Shown piece by piece: positions 50,540 through 58,698 of a stretch of 64,000 bases of DNA (its first letter is position 1; each line of letters starts with the position of its first letter). Made by a program: the position numbers and the translations under genes. This DNA comes from SIG701 sp045539595 (GTDB taxonomy: Bacteria > Bacillota > Clostridia > Oscillospirales > CAG-272): contig JAZQFQ010000020.1 in the NCBI GenBank assembly GCA_045539595.1, forward strand, positions 1 through 64,000, in the 5' to 3' direction. The notes under the pieces were generated by a model. That model had not been told where the DNA came from, did no database searches, and worked only from the letters and a program-made list of their open reading frames with translations.

Positions 50540-51973
50540 TTACTTTTTCTGTTTGCGGCCGTAGTATTCCCGCAGACATTCGATTACATTTTCTGCCGCT
50601 ACGCCGCGGCTGGCCTTCACCAGAAGCACATCCCCCGGCTGCAGAGCGGAGGATATCATCTCCGCCATGGCCGCCGGATTTTTGGTGTCCAGGCAGACAA
50701 ACACATTCTCCGCCCGGATCCCGTTCTTGATGGCCGCTTCGGCCACCACATCCGCCATCATGCCGTAGCAGAACAACTGGTTTACCTTCATCTGGGCGGC
50801 GTACTGCCCCACCTGATCGTGCATCAGACGGGAATACTCACCCAATTCCAGCATATCGCCCAACAGCGCGGCCGCGCGCTTTCCTTTGGAGGCGGCCACG
50901 GAAGCCAGCACATCCAGCGCCGCCCGCATGGATTCGGGGCTGGCGTTGTAGCAATCGTCGATCACTGTGACCTGGCCGATTTCGTAGATCTTCTGGCGGC
51001 GATCCGCACCGCGGAACTGAAGCAGCCCCTCACGAATCGTCTCCTCCTCCAGGCCCAGGAGATGGCCGACGGCGTACGCCGCCAGCGCGTTGTATACATT
51101 GTGCCGCCCCAGGGTAGGGATGGACACATTGGTCAGCACTTTTTCATCATAAATCAGATCAAACAGCATGCCCTCGCCCGCCTGGCGGACGTTGACCGCG
51201 CGGTAATCCCCCTCGCGGCTGTCCGCACTGAAGGTGCGCGTGGTATGAAAGGATGCGGGCGCGCCCTCCCGAAGAAGCGGCTCGTCGCCGTTGAACAGAA
51301 GGATTCCCCCCTCCCGCATACCGGACACGATCTCCAGCTTGGCACGGCAGATGTTCTCCCGGGAGCCGAGAGATGCCATATGGGAGGTGCCGATATTGGT
51401 GATGACGGCGATATCCGGCTTCGCCAATTCCGACAAACGGCGGATTTCCCCGGCGTTGCTCATGCCCATCTCCAGAACGGATACCCGATCCTCCGGCGAC
51501 AAAGTAAACAGCGTCATGGACATGCCCAGATCGTTGTTGTGATTGCCCTCGGTTTTGTGGGTTTTGAATCCGGCGGCGGCCACGGCGGCGATGAATTCTT
51601 TGGTGGTCGTCTTTCCCACACTGCCCGTGATGGCCACTACCCGCACGGCGGACTGATCCCGATAATGGCCCGCCAGCTCGCCTATGGCGCGGACCGTGTC
51701 CGGCACGATGACCACATCGCACGGGCAATCCGTGGGTTTCTGCTGGGCCAGGATGCAGGCGGCACCGGCCCGGCAGGCCGTGTCAATATACAAATGTCCG
51801 TCCGTACGCTCGCCAACGATGGCACAGAACAACGTACCCTCCGTCACTTCCCGGGAATCGGTGCAGATACCGGTACACACTCCGCTCCCCTTGGTCCCGC
51901 GACAGAGCGTACCGCCCGTAATTCCGGCGATCTCCTCAGAGGTATAGGATCGGATCTTCCACTCAGCTTTCAT
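50540..51973 (-). CDS. murF: UDP-MurNAc-tripeptide D-Ala-D-Ala ligase MurF
   Basis: A 477-residue Mur ligase. P-loop ITGSVGKTTTKEFIAAV, EMGMSNAGEI and the YNASPESM loop specific for MurF are present. Start Met at 51973 is favoured by AGGAAA; a 19-residue longer frame has no family support. It lies 56 bases after murE. Confidence 0.95.
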   Translation of the reverse strand: MKAEWKIRSYTSEEIAGITGGTLCRGTKGSGVCTGICTDSREVTEGTLFCAIVGERTDGHLYIDTACRAGAACILAQQKPTDCPCDVVIVPDTVRAIGELAGHYRDQSAVRVVAITGSVGKTTTKEFIAAVAAAGFKTHKTEGNHNNDLGMSMTLFTLSPEDRVSVLEMGMSNAGEIRRLSELAKPDIAVITNIGTSHMASLGSRENICRAKLEIVSGMREGGILLFNGDEPLLREGAPASFHTTRTFSADSREGDYRAVNVRQAGEGMLFDLIYDEKVLTNVSIPTLGRHNVYNALAAYAVGHLLGLEEETIREGLLQFRGADRRQKIYEIGQVTVIDDCYNASPESMRAALDVLASVAASKGKRAAALLGDMLELGEYSRLMHDQVGQYAAQMKVNQLFCYGMMADVVAEAAIKNGIRAENVFVCLDTKNPAAMAEMISSALQPGDVLLVKASRGVAAENVIECLREYYGRKQKK

Positions 51974-52029
51974 TCTGTATTTCCTGCGGCTGGAGCCGCT
52001 TATTCCCTTTCCTTGGTATGGGGGATACA

Positions 52030-53535
52030 CTACCCCCGTGTGATCTCCGCATAGGCACGGCGGGCTATGTCCGCTTCATCAAACGGATGCTTACCGCAGG
52101 CGTCGATCTCGTATTTTTCATGTCCTTTGCCCGCAAACAGAAGGATATCCCCCGTCCCCGCTTCGCGGATAGCATAGCGGATCGCTTCCCGCCGGTCGGG
52201 GAGGACGATGTGGGGCTTTTCCCGATCCATCCCCCGCCGGATCTGCGAGAGGATTTCCGCGGGATTCTCCGTGCGGCAATTGTCGGAGGTCAGGATCACA
52301 AAATCCGCCAGAGCGGATGCAATCCGCCCCATAACGGGCCGTTTGGCGGGATCTCTGTCCCCGCCGCATCCAAACAGCAAGGTGATCTTCTGCCCCACCC
52401 GCCGGGCTTGGCGGACAGTACGCAAAAGCGTTTCCAGCGCCGCCGGCGTATGGGCATAATCGAGAAACAATGTAAACGGTGCGCCGGGGAGGATCACCCG
52501 CTCCATGCGCCCCTCCACCCCGGAGAAGCTGCGCAGGGCATCCTGAATCGTCAGCGGATCGATGCCGAGACGCAAAGCCGCTGTGATGGCCAGCATAGTG
52601 TTGGCCACGGTGAACTGTCCCGGCACGGGGCACTTCACCCGAAACACCGTGTTTTTTGCATAATATACATAGGACACGCCGTCAATGCCCTGCATCTGCT
52701 GCCGCAGGGCGTAAACATCCCCCTCGGCATCCTCTCGGGCGCGGCATCGGATATACCGGCACGCCGGTGCCAGCTCCATCAGCGGCCCGGCGTACGGATC
52801 GTCAGCCAGGACGATACCCACGGGGCACATGGCGAACAGGCGGGCCTTCGCCGCCAGATAGCGATCCATGGTGCCGTGATAATCCATATGCTCCGGCGTC
52901 AGATTGGTAAAGATACCGATGTCGATGTGCATGGCATCCACCTTATGCAGATCCAAGGCGTGGGAGGTGGCTTCCAGAATCAGCACCTCCGTCCCCCGAT
53001 CCCGCATCTGCGCCGCCGCGCCGTATAGAAATTCCGGATCGGGCGTGGTCATGGCGGCCGGCACATCGGCGATTTCGCCGCCGCCGCCCAGATCGATCTC
53101 CTCGTCCCCGCACAGACAGCGCACCGTGCCGATCAGCCCGGTTTTGTACCCGGCGGCGGCCAGGATGGCACGCAGGATGTAGGACGTGGATGTTTTTCCG
53201 TTTGTTCCCGTGATGGCCACCACCCGCATATCCCGGGTGGGATCACCGTAGTAATTGTTCCAAATCTGCGCCGCCGCGGCGCGGGTATTCCCCACCACCA
53301 CATAGGGCAGATCCGCCGGCGCACAGGCTGTATCGTCAATGACGGCCACAGCCGCGCCCTTCTCTTTTGCCTGCGGTATGTACCGATGTCCGTCGGTGCG
53401 CACGCCGCGCAGGCAAAGAAACATACATCCCGCCCGCGCCCGACGGGAATCGGACACGATATGGGGAATCTCCATGCACTCGTCGGCGTGCGATTGAAGC
53501 ACATCCACGCCGCGCAAAAGTTCATACAGCCGCAT
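52030..53535 (-). CDS. murE: UDP-MurNAc-dipeptide ligase MurE (dcw copy)
   Basis: A 501-residue Mur ligase that adds the diamino acid. P-loop ITGTNGKTSTSYI is near 108-120, MTTPDPEFLY, LEATSHALDLHK, DYAHTPAAL and GKGHEKYE follow. The specificity motif reads DNCR (418-421), keeping the Arg of the meso-DAP motif DNPR but with Cys for Pro. It is thus likely a meso-DAP enzyme, unlike the DNPD copy at 22360. It sits in the normal dcw position between ftsI and murF. Confidence 0.94.
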   Translation of the reverse strand: MRLYELLRGVDVLQSHADECMEIPHIVSDSRRARAGCMFLCLRGVRTDGHRYIPQAKEKGAAVAVIDDTACAPADLPYVVVGNTRAAAAQIWNNYYGDPTRDMRVVAITGTNGKTSTSYILRAILAAAGYKTGLIGTVRCLCGDEEIDLGGGGEIADVPAAMTTPDPEFLYGAAAQMRDRGTEVLILEATSHALDLHKVDAMHIDIGIFTNLTPEHMDYHGTMDRYLAAKARLFAMCPVGIVLADDPYAGPLMELAPACRYIRCRAREDAEGDVYALRQQMQGIDGVSYVYYAKNTVFRVKCPVPGQFTVANTMLAITAALRLGIDPLTIQDALRSFSGVEGRMERVILPGAPFTLFLDYAHTPAALETLLRTVRQARRVGQKITLLFGCGGDRDPAKRPVMGRIASALADFVILTSDNCRTENPAEILSQIRRGMDREKPHIVLPDRREAIRYAIREAGTGDILLFAGKGHEKYEIDACGKHPFDEADIARRAYAEITRG

Positions 53536-53584
53536 AGGATACCTCCGGAAGTGAAGTTGTATGACTTTTCACTTCCGGCCCGTA

Positions 53585-55945
53585 TCAGTCGTCCGTCAGT
53601 CCCAGATGGCGCACCTCAATGGTGACAACGGTGGCGGACGGAACCGTTTCGCCCGCGGCGGGCGTCTGGCTGATAACCGTTGCGGTATCGCCGTTGGTCG
53701 CGCCGGTGATCGAAACATTCAGGCCTGCATTCACAAGCAGTCGATTGGCCGCCTCCGCCGTCTTACCGACGAGATCGGGCACTTTGACTGTATTTTTCGG
53801 CACTTCCTCACCTGTATACAGGATCAGTTTGCCGGTATCCTTGAATATGGTGGATCCGGCGGCAGGAACCTGCGCCGTGATCTTGTCGCCATCGCCTACG
53901 ATGGTGTACTGGATGCCGCGCCAGCCCAGATCGGCTTTGGACGCCTCCACGGTAGCACCCACGTAGTTGGATAGGCTGATCTCGATTTTCTTCAGTTCTT
54001 CCTCGGTATACTGGGCCTCGATTCCCATGTAAGGGAGAACGAAGGACAACAGTTTGGACACATAGGGAGCCGCCACCACGCTGCCGTACACCGAGCCTTT
54101 CATAGGTTCATCTACCATGATCAATGCGGCGATTTTGGCGTCATCGGCGGGGGCATAAGCCACACAGGAGCCGATACGGAAGGAACGCTCTCCGTTTGCG
54201 TCGTATTTATCCTGTTTCTGGGAGGTACCGGTCTTGGCCGCTACCTTGTATCCTTTCACGTAGGCGTTTTTCGCGCCGCCGTTGCCGGACACGCCGTCTT
54301 CCAGAATCCAGTCGATGGTGTCACAGGTTTCCGTGCTGACCACCTGACGGACTGCGTCCGTCTCGTAGGACTGGATCACGTTGCCTTCATCGTCCACGAT
54401 TTCCCGCAGGAGATGGGGCGTCATCAGATATCCGCCGTTGGCCACGGCGGATACCGCCGTGATCTGCTGGATGGGGGTAATCTTGAAGGTCTGACCGAAG
54501 GAATAGACCGCCAGGGAAACCCCGCCGAAATTGTTTTTGGAGCTGACGATGGGATAGCTTTCTCCGGGCAGATCAATGCCCGTGATGGAATTGTATCCGA
54601 AGGACAGAAAATAGTTATAGAAGGTATCCTGCCCCAGCCGGTTGGCCAGCTGCATCATGGTGGGGTTACAGGATTGCTGCAGCATCTGATAGAACGGCAA
54701 GGTGCCGTGACCGCCTTTTTTGTGGCATTTGATCGGCTGTGTCCAGCCCTCGATCTTAAGCGCACCGGTGCAGGTAAAATTCTCCTCCAGACGGATGACG
54801 TTTTCCTCCAGGCCCATGGCGGTGGTGACGATCTTGAACGTGGATCCCGGCTCATACAGCTCTGTGGTAGCCTTGTTTTTCCACATGGTGTAGAGCAGGT
54901 TGTAGTACATCTGGGTGTACTCGTCGGATTCCGGATCCAGTGTATCCAGTTTCTTCTGGGAATCCTCATCCAGCTTGTAGGGATTGTTCAAATCAAAGGC
55001 GGGATAGGTGGCCATAGCCAGAACACCGCCCGTATTTACATCGATCACGATACCGGACACGCGGTTGCCCGCCCCCGATTCGTAATAGGTGGTTTTCAGT
55101 TGGTTTTCCAACTCATACTGGATATACAAATCCAAGGTAGTGACGATGTTGTAGCCGTTTTCGGCCTCCACATAACTCTCGTAGTCGAAGGGCATATCCC
55201 CGTTATGGGCGTCCTGAGCCTTGATATAGCGGCCGGATGTGCCCTCCAGGATGTTGTTGTACTGGGCCTCCAGACCGTAGATGCCCACGCCGTCGCTGTT
55301 GGTGAATCCCAGAACGTGGCAGGCCAGCGTATCGTAAGGATAGTATCGCTTGGCCGAGGCGCGCAGGTAGATCTGGCGGGTGAAGCCGTATTCGGAGATA
55401 AACTCCCGCACCCGCTCCGCGTCTGATTGCTCCACGTTTTTCTTGATCACCTCATACCGGCGGCCGTTCTTCGCCGCTTTCTCGATCACGGAATCGTAAT
55501 CCACGCCGAGAATGTCCGACAGTGCCCGGGCGATCAGTTCGTTCATCTTCACATCGTTATGTACCGTTCCGTCGGCGGATGTCCATGTATAGGCGGTCCG
55601 GAAATCCGATTCGGATTCCTTCCCGTCCGCGGCGGCTTCCACGGCCGCGGCTTCCGCCTCCGCCATGGCGTCGATGATATCCTGGGGGGAGATGAAGATC
55701 AGATACACTGTGGTGTTGGTAGCCAGGATATTTCCGTTCCGATCGTAGATGATGCCCCGCTCCGGATTGACCTCCGTTTCGTGGGTCAGCTGATCGATTA
55801 CTTCTTTTTGGTAATAATCGTATTCCAGAATCTGCAGCCGGAACAGCGCAAAAATCAGCACTGCCGCCACCAGCAGAAACACGGCCATAACGATCAGCGA
55901 CCGCATCACGGTGCGCCGGTCAATCCTTTTGGCAGATGACGCCAC
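53585..55945 (-). CDS. ftsI: Class B penicillin-binding protein with two PASTA domains (FtsI/SpoVD)
   Basis: 786 residues from a GTG start at 55945, fixed by GGAGGAG. A short cytoplasmic segment and one transmembrane helix (about 15-35) are followed by the dimerisation domain (EVNPERGIIYDRNG), the transpeptidase domain with the active Ser in PGSTFKIV, SCN and KTGTS, and two C-terminal PASTA repeats (the last with VPDLVGKTAEAANRLL). It cross-links septal peptidoglycan. PASTA can mean either division PBP2B-like or sporulation SpoVD; the single dcw copy suggests the division enzyme. Confidence 0.93.
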   Translation of the reverse strand: MASSAKRIDRRTVMRSLIVMAVFLLVAAVLIFALFRLQILEYDYYQKEVIDQLTHETEVNPERGIIYDRNGNILATNTTVYLIFISPQDIIDAMAEAEAAAVEAAADGKESESDFRTAYTWTSADGTVHNDVKMNELIARALSDILGVDYDSVIEKAAKNGRRYEVIKKNVEQSDAERVREFISEYGFTRQIYLRASAKRYYPYDTLACHVLGFTNSDGVGIYGLEAQYNNILEGTSGRYIKAQDAHNGDMPFDYESYVEAENGYNIVTTLDLYIQYELENQLKTTYYESGAGNRVSGIVIDVNTGGVLAMATYPAFDLNNPYKLDEDSQKKLDTLDPESDEYTQMYYNLLYTMWKNKATTELYEPGSTFKIVTTAMGLEENVIRLEENFTCTGALKIEGWTQPIKCHKKGGHGTLPFYQMLQQSCNPTMMQLANRLGQDTFYNYFLSFGYNSITGIDLPGESYPIVSSKNNFGGVSLAVYSFGQTFKITPIQQITAVSAVANGGYLMTPHLLREIVDDEGNVIQSYETDAVRQVVSTETCDTIDWILEDGVSGNGGAKNAYVKGYKVAAKTGTSQKQDKYDANGERSFRIGSCVAYAPADDAKIAALIMVDEPMKGSVYGSVVAAPYVSKLLSFVLPYMGIEAQYTEEELKKIEISLSNYVGATVEASKADLGWRGIQYTIVGDGDKITAQVPAAGSTIFKDTGKLILYTGEEVPKNTVKVPDLVGKTAEAANRLLVNAGLNVSITGATNGDTATVISQTPAAGETVPSATVVTIEVRHLGLTDD

Positions 55946-56124
55946 GATATCTCCTCCATTACCGAACAGTTTGCAAAGCCACTTACTGGTCGAAAAACCG
56001 CAAGCACCCACTATGCTTGCGGATTCCCGTATGTATTGTACGCGCGCCTTGACGCAAATATGCAAAAAACGGGATATGTGTATCTTTTTGGAAAAACGCG
56101 GGGGCGCAATGCTGCATCCTCGCG

Positions 56125-56961
56125 TCAGTCCACGTACTCTCTCAATTTATCCAGATTTTCCCCGATAGCCGACAGCATGGTGGAGAACAATCCATAACCG
56201 CCCTCCTGCTTTTCGGATTCCTGGACGGTGTTATTCAAAACAATGCGGTCACCGCCGGACACGGACACAAATCGGCTTTCCACCAGATTGCCGCGGACCA
56301 TACCGATGCGGTTGATGGCGATATCCTCGATGACGCGGATGTCGTCCCGCTCCTCCAAAGCCAGAGACAGTTCTCTCTCACTCTGTGCCAGCGCCTGTGC
56401 CTGGGCTTCCAAGGCGGAGATCTCGCCGTTCAGTTCATAATTCTGTGCGAAACTGACCATGATGACCATGATCATTACAGTGAAGATGGCAAGCAGGGAT
56501 ACCGTTGCCAGCGGGAAGGGCTTGCTGGCCATGCGGATTTCCTTTGCCGCGGGAGCGCGTCTCACAGCGGATACGGGCATAGGACGGCGGGCGGTGGGGG
56601 CTGCCTGTCTGGTGCGGGCGGCCGGAGCGGCGGATTTTTTCACACGGTCCCCAGCAGGTCTTGCCTGGGCATTCCGGCGTACGGTCTCCGTGCGGGCGGG
56701 TGCCGGACGGCTCATCGACTGCGGTGCGCGATTCTGCATCGGCTGTGCAGGACGGGCCGGTGCCGGGCGGGCACTCTGATAGGTAACGGCGGGAGTATTC
56801 TCATAGGGATTCAGCCCCTGCTGTACCCGTGCCATCAATTCCGATGTGGGTACGGAGCGGGCGGCAGCGGCGGTAAGACGCCCGCTGTACTGCCGTCTCA
56901 GTTTATCGCAGAGGGGATTCCCGGTAGTGGCGCGCGGATCAGCAGCATGATACGTGGTCAT
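56125..56961 (-). CDS. ftsL: FtsL-like division protein with long basic tail
   Basis: 278 residues. A cytoplasmic tail of about 150 residues, very rich in Pro, Ala and Arg, precedes one transmembrane helix (about 151-172) and an extracellular coiled coil (ISALEAQAQALAQSERELSL). Position between rsmH and ftsI is that of ftsL. GGGAGG precedes the Met at 56961. Tail composition is like that of FtsQ in the same cluster. Sequence-level assignment is by topology and context. Confidence 0.82.
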   Translation of the reverse strand: MTTYHAADPRATTGNPLCDKLRRQYSGRLTAAAARSVPTSELMARVQQGLNPYENTPAVTYQSARPAPARPAQPMQNRAPQSMSRPAPARTETVRRNAQARPAGDRVKKSAAPAARTRQAAPTARRPMPVSAVRRAPAAKEIRMASKPFPLATVSLLAIFTVMIMVIMVSFAQNYELNGEISALEAQAQALAQSERELSLALEERDDIRVIEDIAINRIGMVRGNLVESRFVSVSGGDRIVLNNTVQESEKQEGGYGLFSTMLSAIGENLDKLREYVD

Positions 56962-56996
56962 ATGAGAGCCTCCCAAATACTAATCAAATTCGTTCG

Positions 56997-57935
56997 TTAC
57001 AATTTTTCCACCCCGCGCAGTTTCGCACTGCGGGAGCGGGGGTTATCGTTCATCTCCGCCTCAGAGGGGAGAATCGGTTTTTTGTTCAGAATTTTGACGG
57101 TGGGTTTCTTGCCGCACACACACACGGGGAAGTTGGGCGGGCAAGTGCATCCCGATGCCAGATTGGCAAAGGTTTGCTTGGCGATGCGGTCCTCCAGGGA
57201 ATGGAAGGTGATCACCGCGGCGCGGCCGCCGGGGGCCAGCCGCCGGATCGCCTCCTCCAGGGAGGGCGGGATGGAATCCAGTTCCCCGTTCACCTCGATG
57301 CGGATCGCCTGGAAGGTGCGGCGTGCGGGATGCTGATTCTCTTTAAACCGAGCCGCCGCGGGAATCGCCTGCTGGACGATCTGCGCCAACTCGGAGGTAG
57401 TTTCGATTTCTTTTTCTGCGCGGGCTTCACAAATAAAGTGAGCCACACGGGCGGCGAATTTTTCCTCGCCGTAGTCACGGATGATGCGGGTAAGTTCCGC
57501 CTCGGAGTATCCGTTGACCACATCTCGTGCACAGAAGGCGGCGGTCTGATCCATCCGCATATCCAAGGGAGCCTCGGCGGTATAGGAGAAGCCCCGTCCT
57601 TTTTCGTCCAACTGGTAGGAGGACACGCCCAGATCCCACATAACGCCGTGAATCTGTTCGATGCCCAGCATATCCAGCGCGGCACCGATGCCGGAGAAAT
57701 TCGTTTTCACTAAAGTTACCCGATCGGAGAAGGGAGCGAGCCGCTTCTCGCAGGCCGCCAGGGCGGCATCATCCCGATCCAGGCAGATCAGCCGACTGCC
57801 CTCGGGCAGCCGCCGTGCTATTTCAAAGGAGTGCCCGCCGCCGCCGGCCGTGCAATCCACATACACACCGCCGCGCTCCGGCTGCAGGATCTCCATACAT
57901 TCGGGAGCCAGAATCGATACGTGAGAAAATTCCAT
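56997..57935 (-). CDS. rsmH: 16S rRNA m4C1402 methyltransferase RsmH (MraW)
   Basis: A 312-residue SAM-dependent methyltransferase. HVSILAPECMEIL, DCTAGGGGHS for SAM binding, GVMWDLGVSS, the FHSLEDR motif and the Cys-containing CTCPPNFPVCVCGKKP segment before the C-terminus are all present. It modifies the ribosomal decoding centre. It lies 19 bases after mraZ, as is usual. Confidence 0.96.
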   Translation of the reverse strand: MEFSHVSILAPECMEILQPERGGVYVDCTAGGGGHSFEIARRLPEGSRLICLDRDDAALAACEKRLAPFSDRVTLVKTNFSGIGAALDMLGIEQIHGVMWDLGVSSYQLDEKGRGFSYTAEAPLDMRMDQTAAFCARDVVNGYSEAELTRIIRDYGEEKFAARVAHFICEARAEKEIETTSELAQIVQQAIPAAARFKENQHPARRTFQAIRIEVNGELDSIPPSLEEAIRRLAPGGRAAVITFHSLEDRIAKQTFANLASGCTCPPNFPVCVCGKKPTVKILNKKPILPSEAEMNDNPRSRSAKLRGVEKL

Positions 57936-57954
57936 AGATGAAACTCCGTATCCG

Positions 57955-58374
57955 TCAGAAGCCGAGACGGATCATCTGCTCCGTCAGGGACTCTGCATTT
58001 TCGCCGCTGTTCTTTTCGTTCCAGATTTCCTCTGCCCAGATCTCCGCATGGCGGCCGCAGCCAACCACCACAGCACTCTTTTCGATGCCGGCGTAGGCAA
58101 GCAGTTCGGCGGGAATCAGAACACGTCCCTGGGAGTCAGGCTGTACATCCGCGGCGTTGGAGTAGATGAAGCGGGCGATCTCACGGGCCTGGGTGGAGGG
58201 GAGCTGTTCCAGCTTGTCCGTGTACTTTTCCCACTCTTCCATGGAGAACACAGAAAGGCACTTGTCTATATTGCGGGTAATCACAAAAGTTTCGCCCAAC
58301 TGATCCCGATGCTTGGCCGGGATGAACAGACGATTCTTCGCATCCAGATTATGCGTGAATTTCCCCATCAACAT
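57955..58374 (-). CDS. mraZ: Transcriptional regulator MraZ
   Basis: A 139-residue AbrB-like regulator of the dcw operon. Two SpoVT/AbrB-type halves: NLDAKNRLFIPAKHRDQL and ADVQPDSQGRVLIPAELLAYA, each with the D..GR.-type turn. It binds repeats before its own gene, and two CCACACT repeats, 10 bases apart, lie just upstream. First gene of the cluster, preceded by AGGAG. Confidence 0.96.
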   Translation of the reverse strand: MLMGKFTHNLDAKNRLFIPAKHRDQLGETFVITRNIDKCLSVFSMEEWEKYTDKLEQLPSTQAREIARFIYSNAADVQPDSQGRVLIPAELLAYAGIEKSAVVVGCGRHAEIWAEEIWNEKNSGENAESLTEQMIRLGF

Positions 58375-58416
58375 AGATTTCAGCTCCTTTCCTGTGGAAT
58401 TTTACACTACTTCCCC

Positions 58417-58433
58417 CCACACTTCACCACACT
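58417..58433 (-). promoter_or_regulatory. Probable MraZ-binding repeats
   Basis: AGTGTGG occurs twice on the minus strand (plus-strand CCACACT at 58417-58423 and 58427-58433) at exactly 10-base spacing, just downstream of the -10 box. G-rich direct repeats at this spacing are the known MraZ target type. Confidence 0.6.
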
Positions 58434-58439
58434 GTAAAC

Positions 58440-58468
58440 ATTATAATACACTTTCATGGGAAATTCAA
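58440..58468 (-). promoter_or_regulatory. Promoter of the dcw cluster (PmraZ)
   Basis: Minus strand: TTGAAT (58463-58468), 17-base spacer, TATAAT (58440-58445). Confidence 0.75.
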
Positions 58469-58650
58469 TAGTTTTTTTCGCATTTTACGAAATTTTTCTT
58501 CGTATTTCTCCTCATTTTTCACAAATCCGCATCATTTCCCGAGGGGGATTCTGCTCCTCCCAACATTTTCCAACATTTTGGTCACTCCTGCACTTTCCGC
58601 AATCGCCAAAATTATACATTTTTCGCACACGGATAACCGTATTCGGAGTG

Positions 58651-58682
58651 CAAAAAAACAAAGGCGAGAGTTTCCTCTCGCC
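58651..58682 (-). terminator. Terminator of the lipoprotein gene
   Basis: GGCGAGAG (58663-58670) and CTCTCGCC (58675-58682), loop of 4. On the minus strand it is followed by TTTGTTTTTTTG. Confidence 0.9.
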
Positions 58683-58698
58683 CTGTTTGTTAGGTTAT

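Larger units (their letters stand above)
58375..58698. other. Intergenic region upstream of mraZ
   Basis: 324 bases, AT-rich. It holds the mraZ promoter and operator repeats, and the terminator of the phosphatase-fold lipoprotein gene at the far end. From about 58,470 to 58,650 I see no gene or clear element. Confidence 0.7.

Noticed and set aside
48155..52054. A plus-strand open frame of 1299 codons
   Set aside because: It is antisense to ftsW, mraY and murF, is His/Gln-rich without any domain, and results from codon bias of the real genes.
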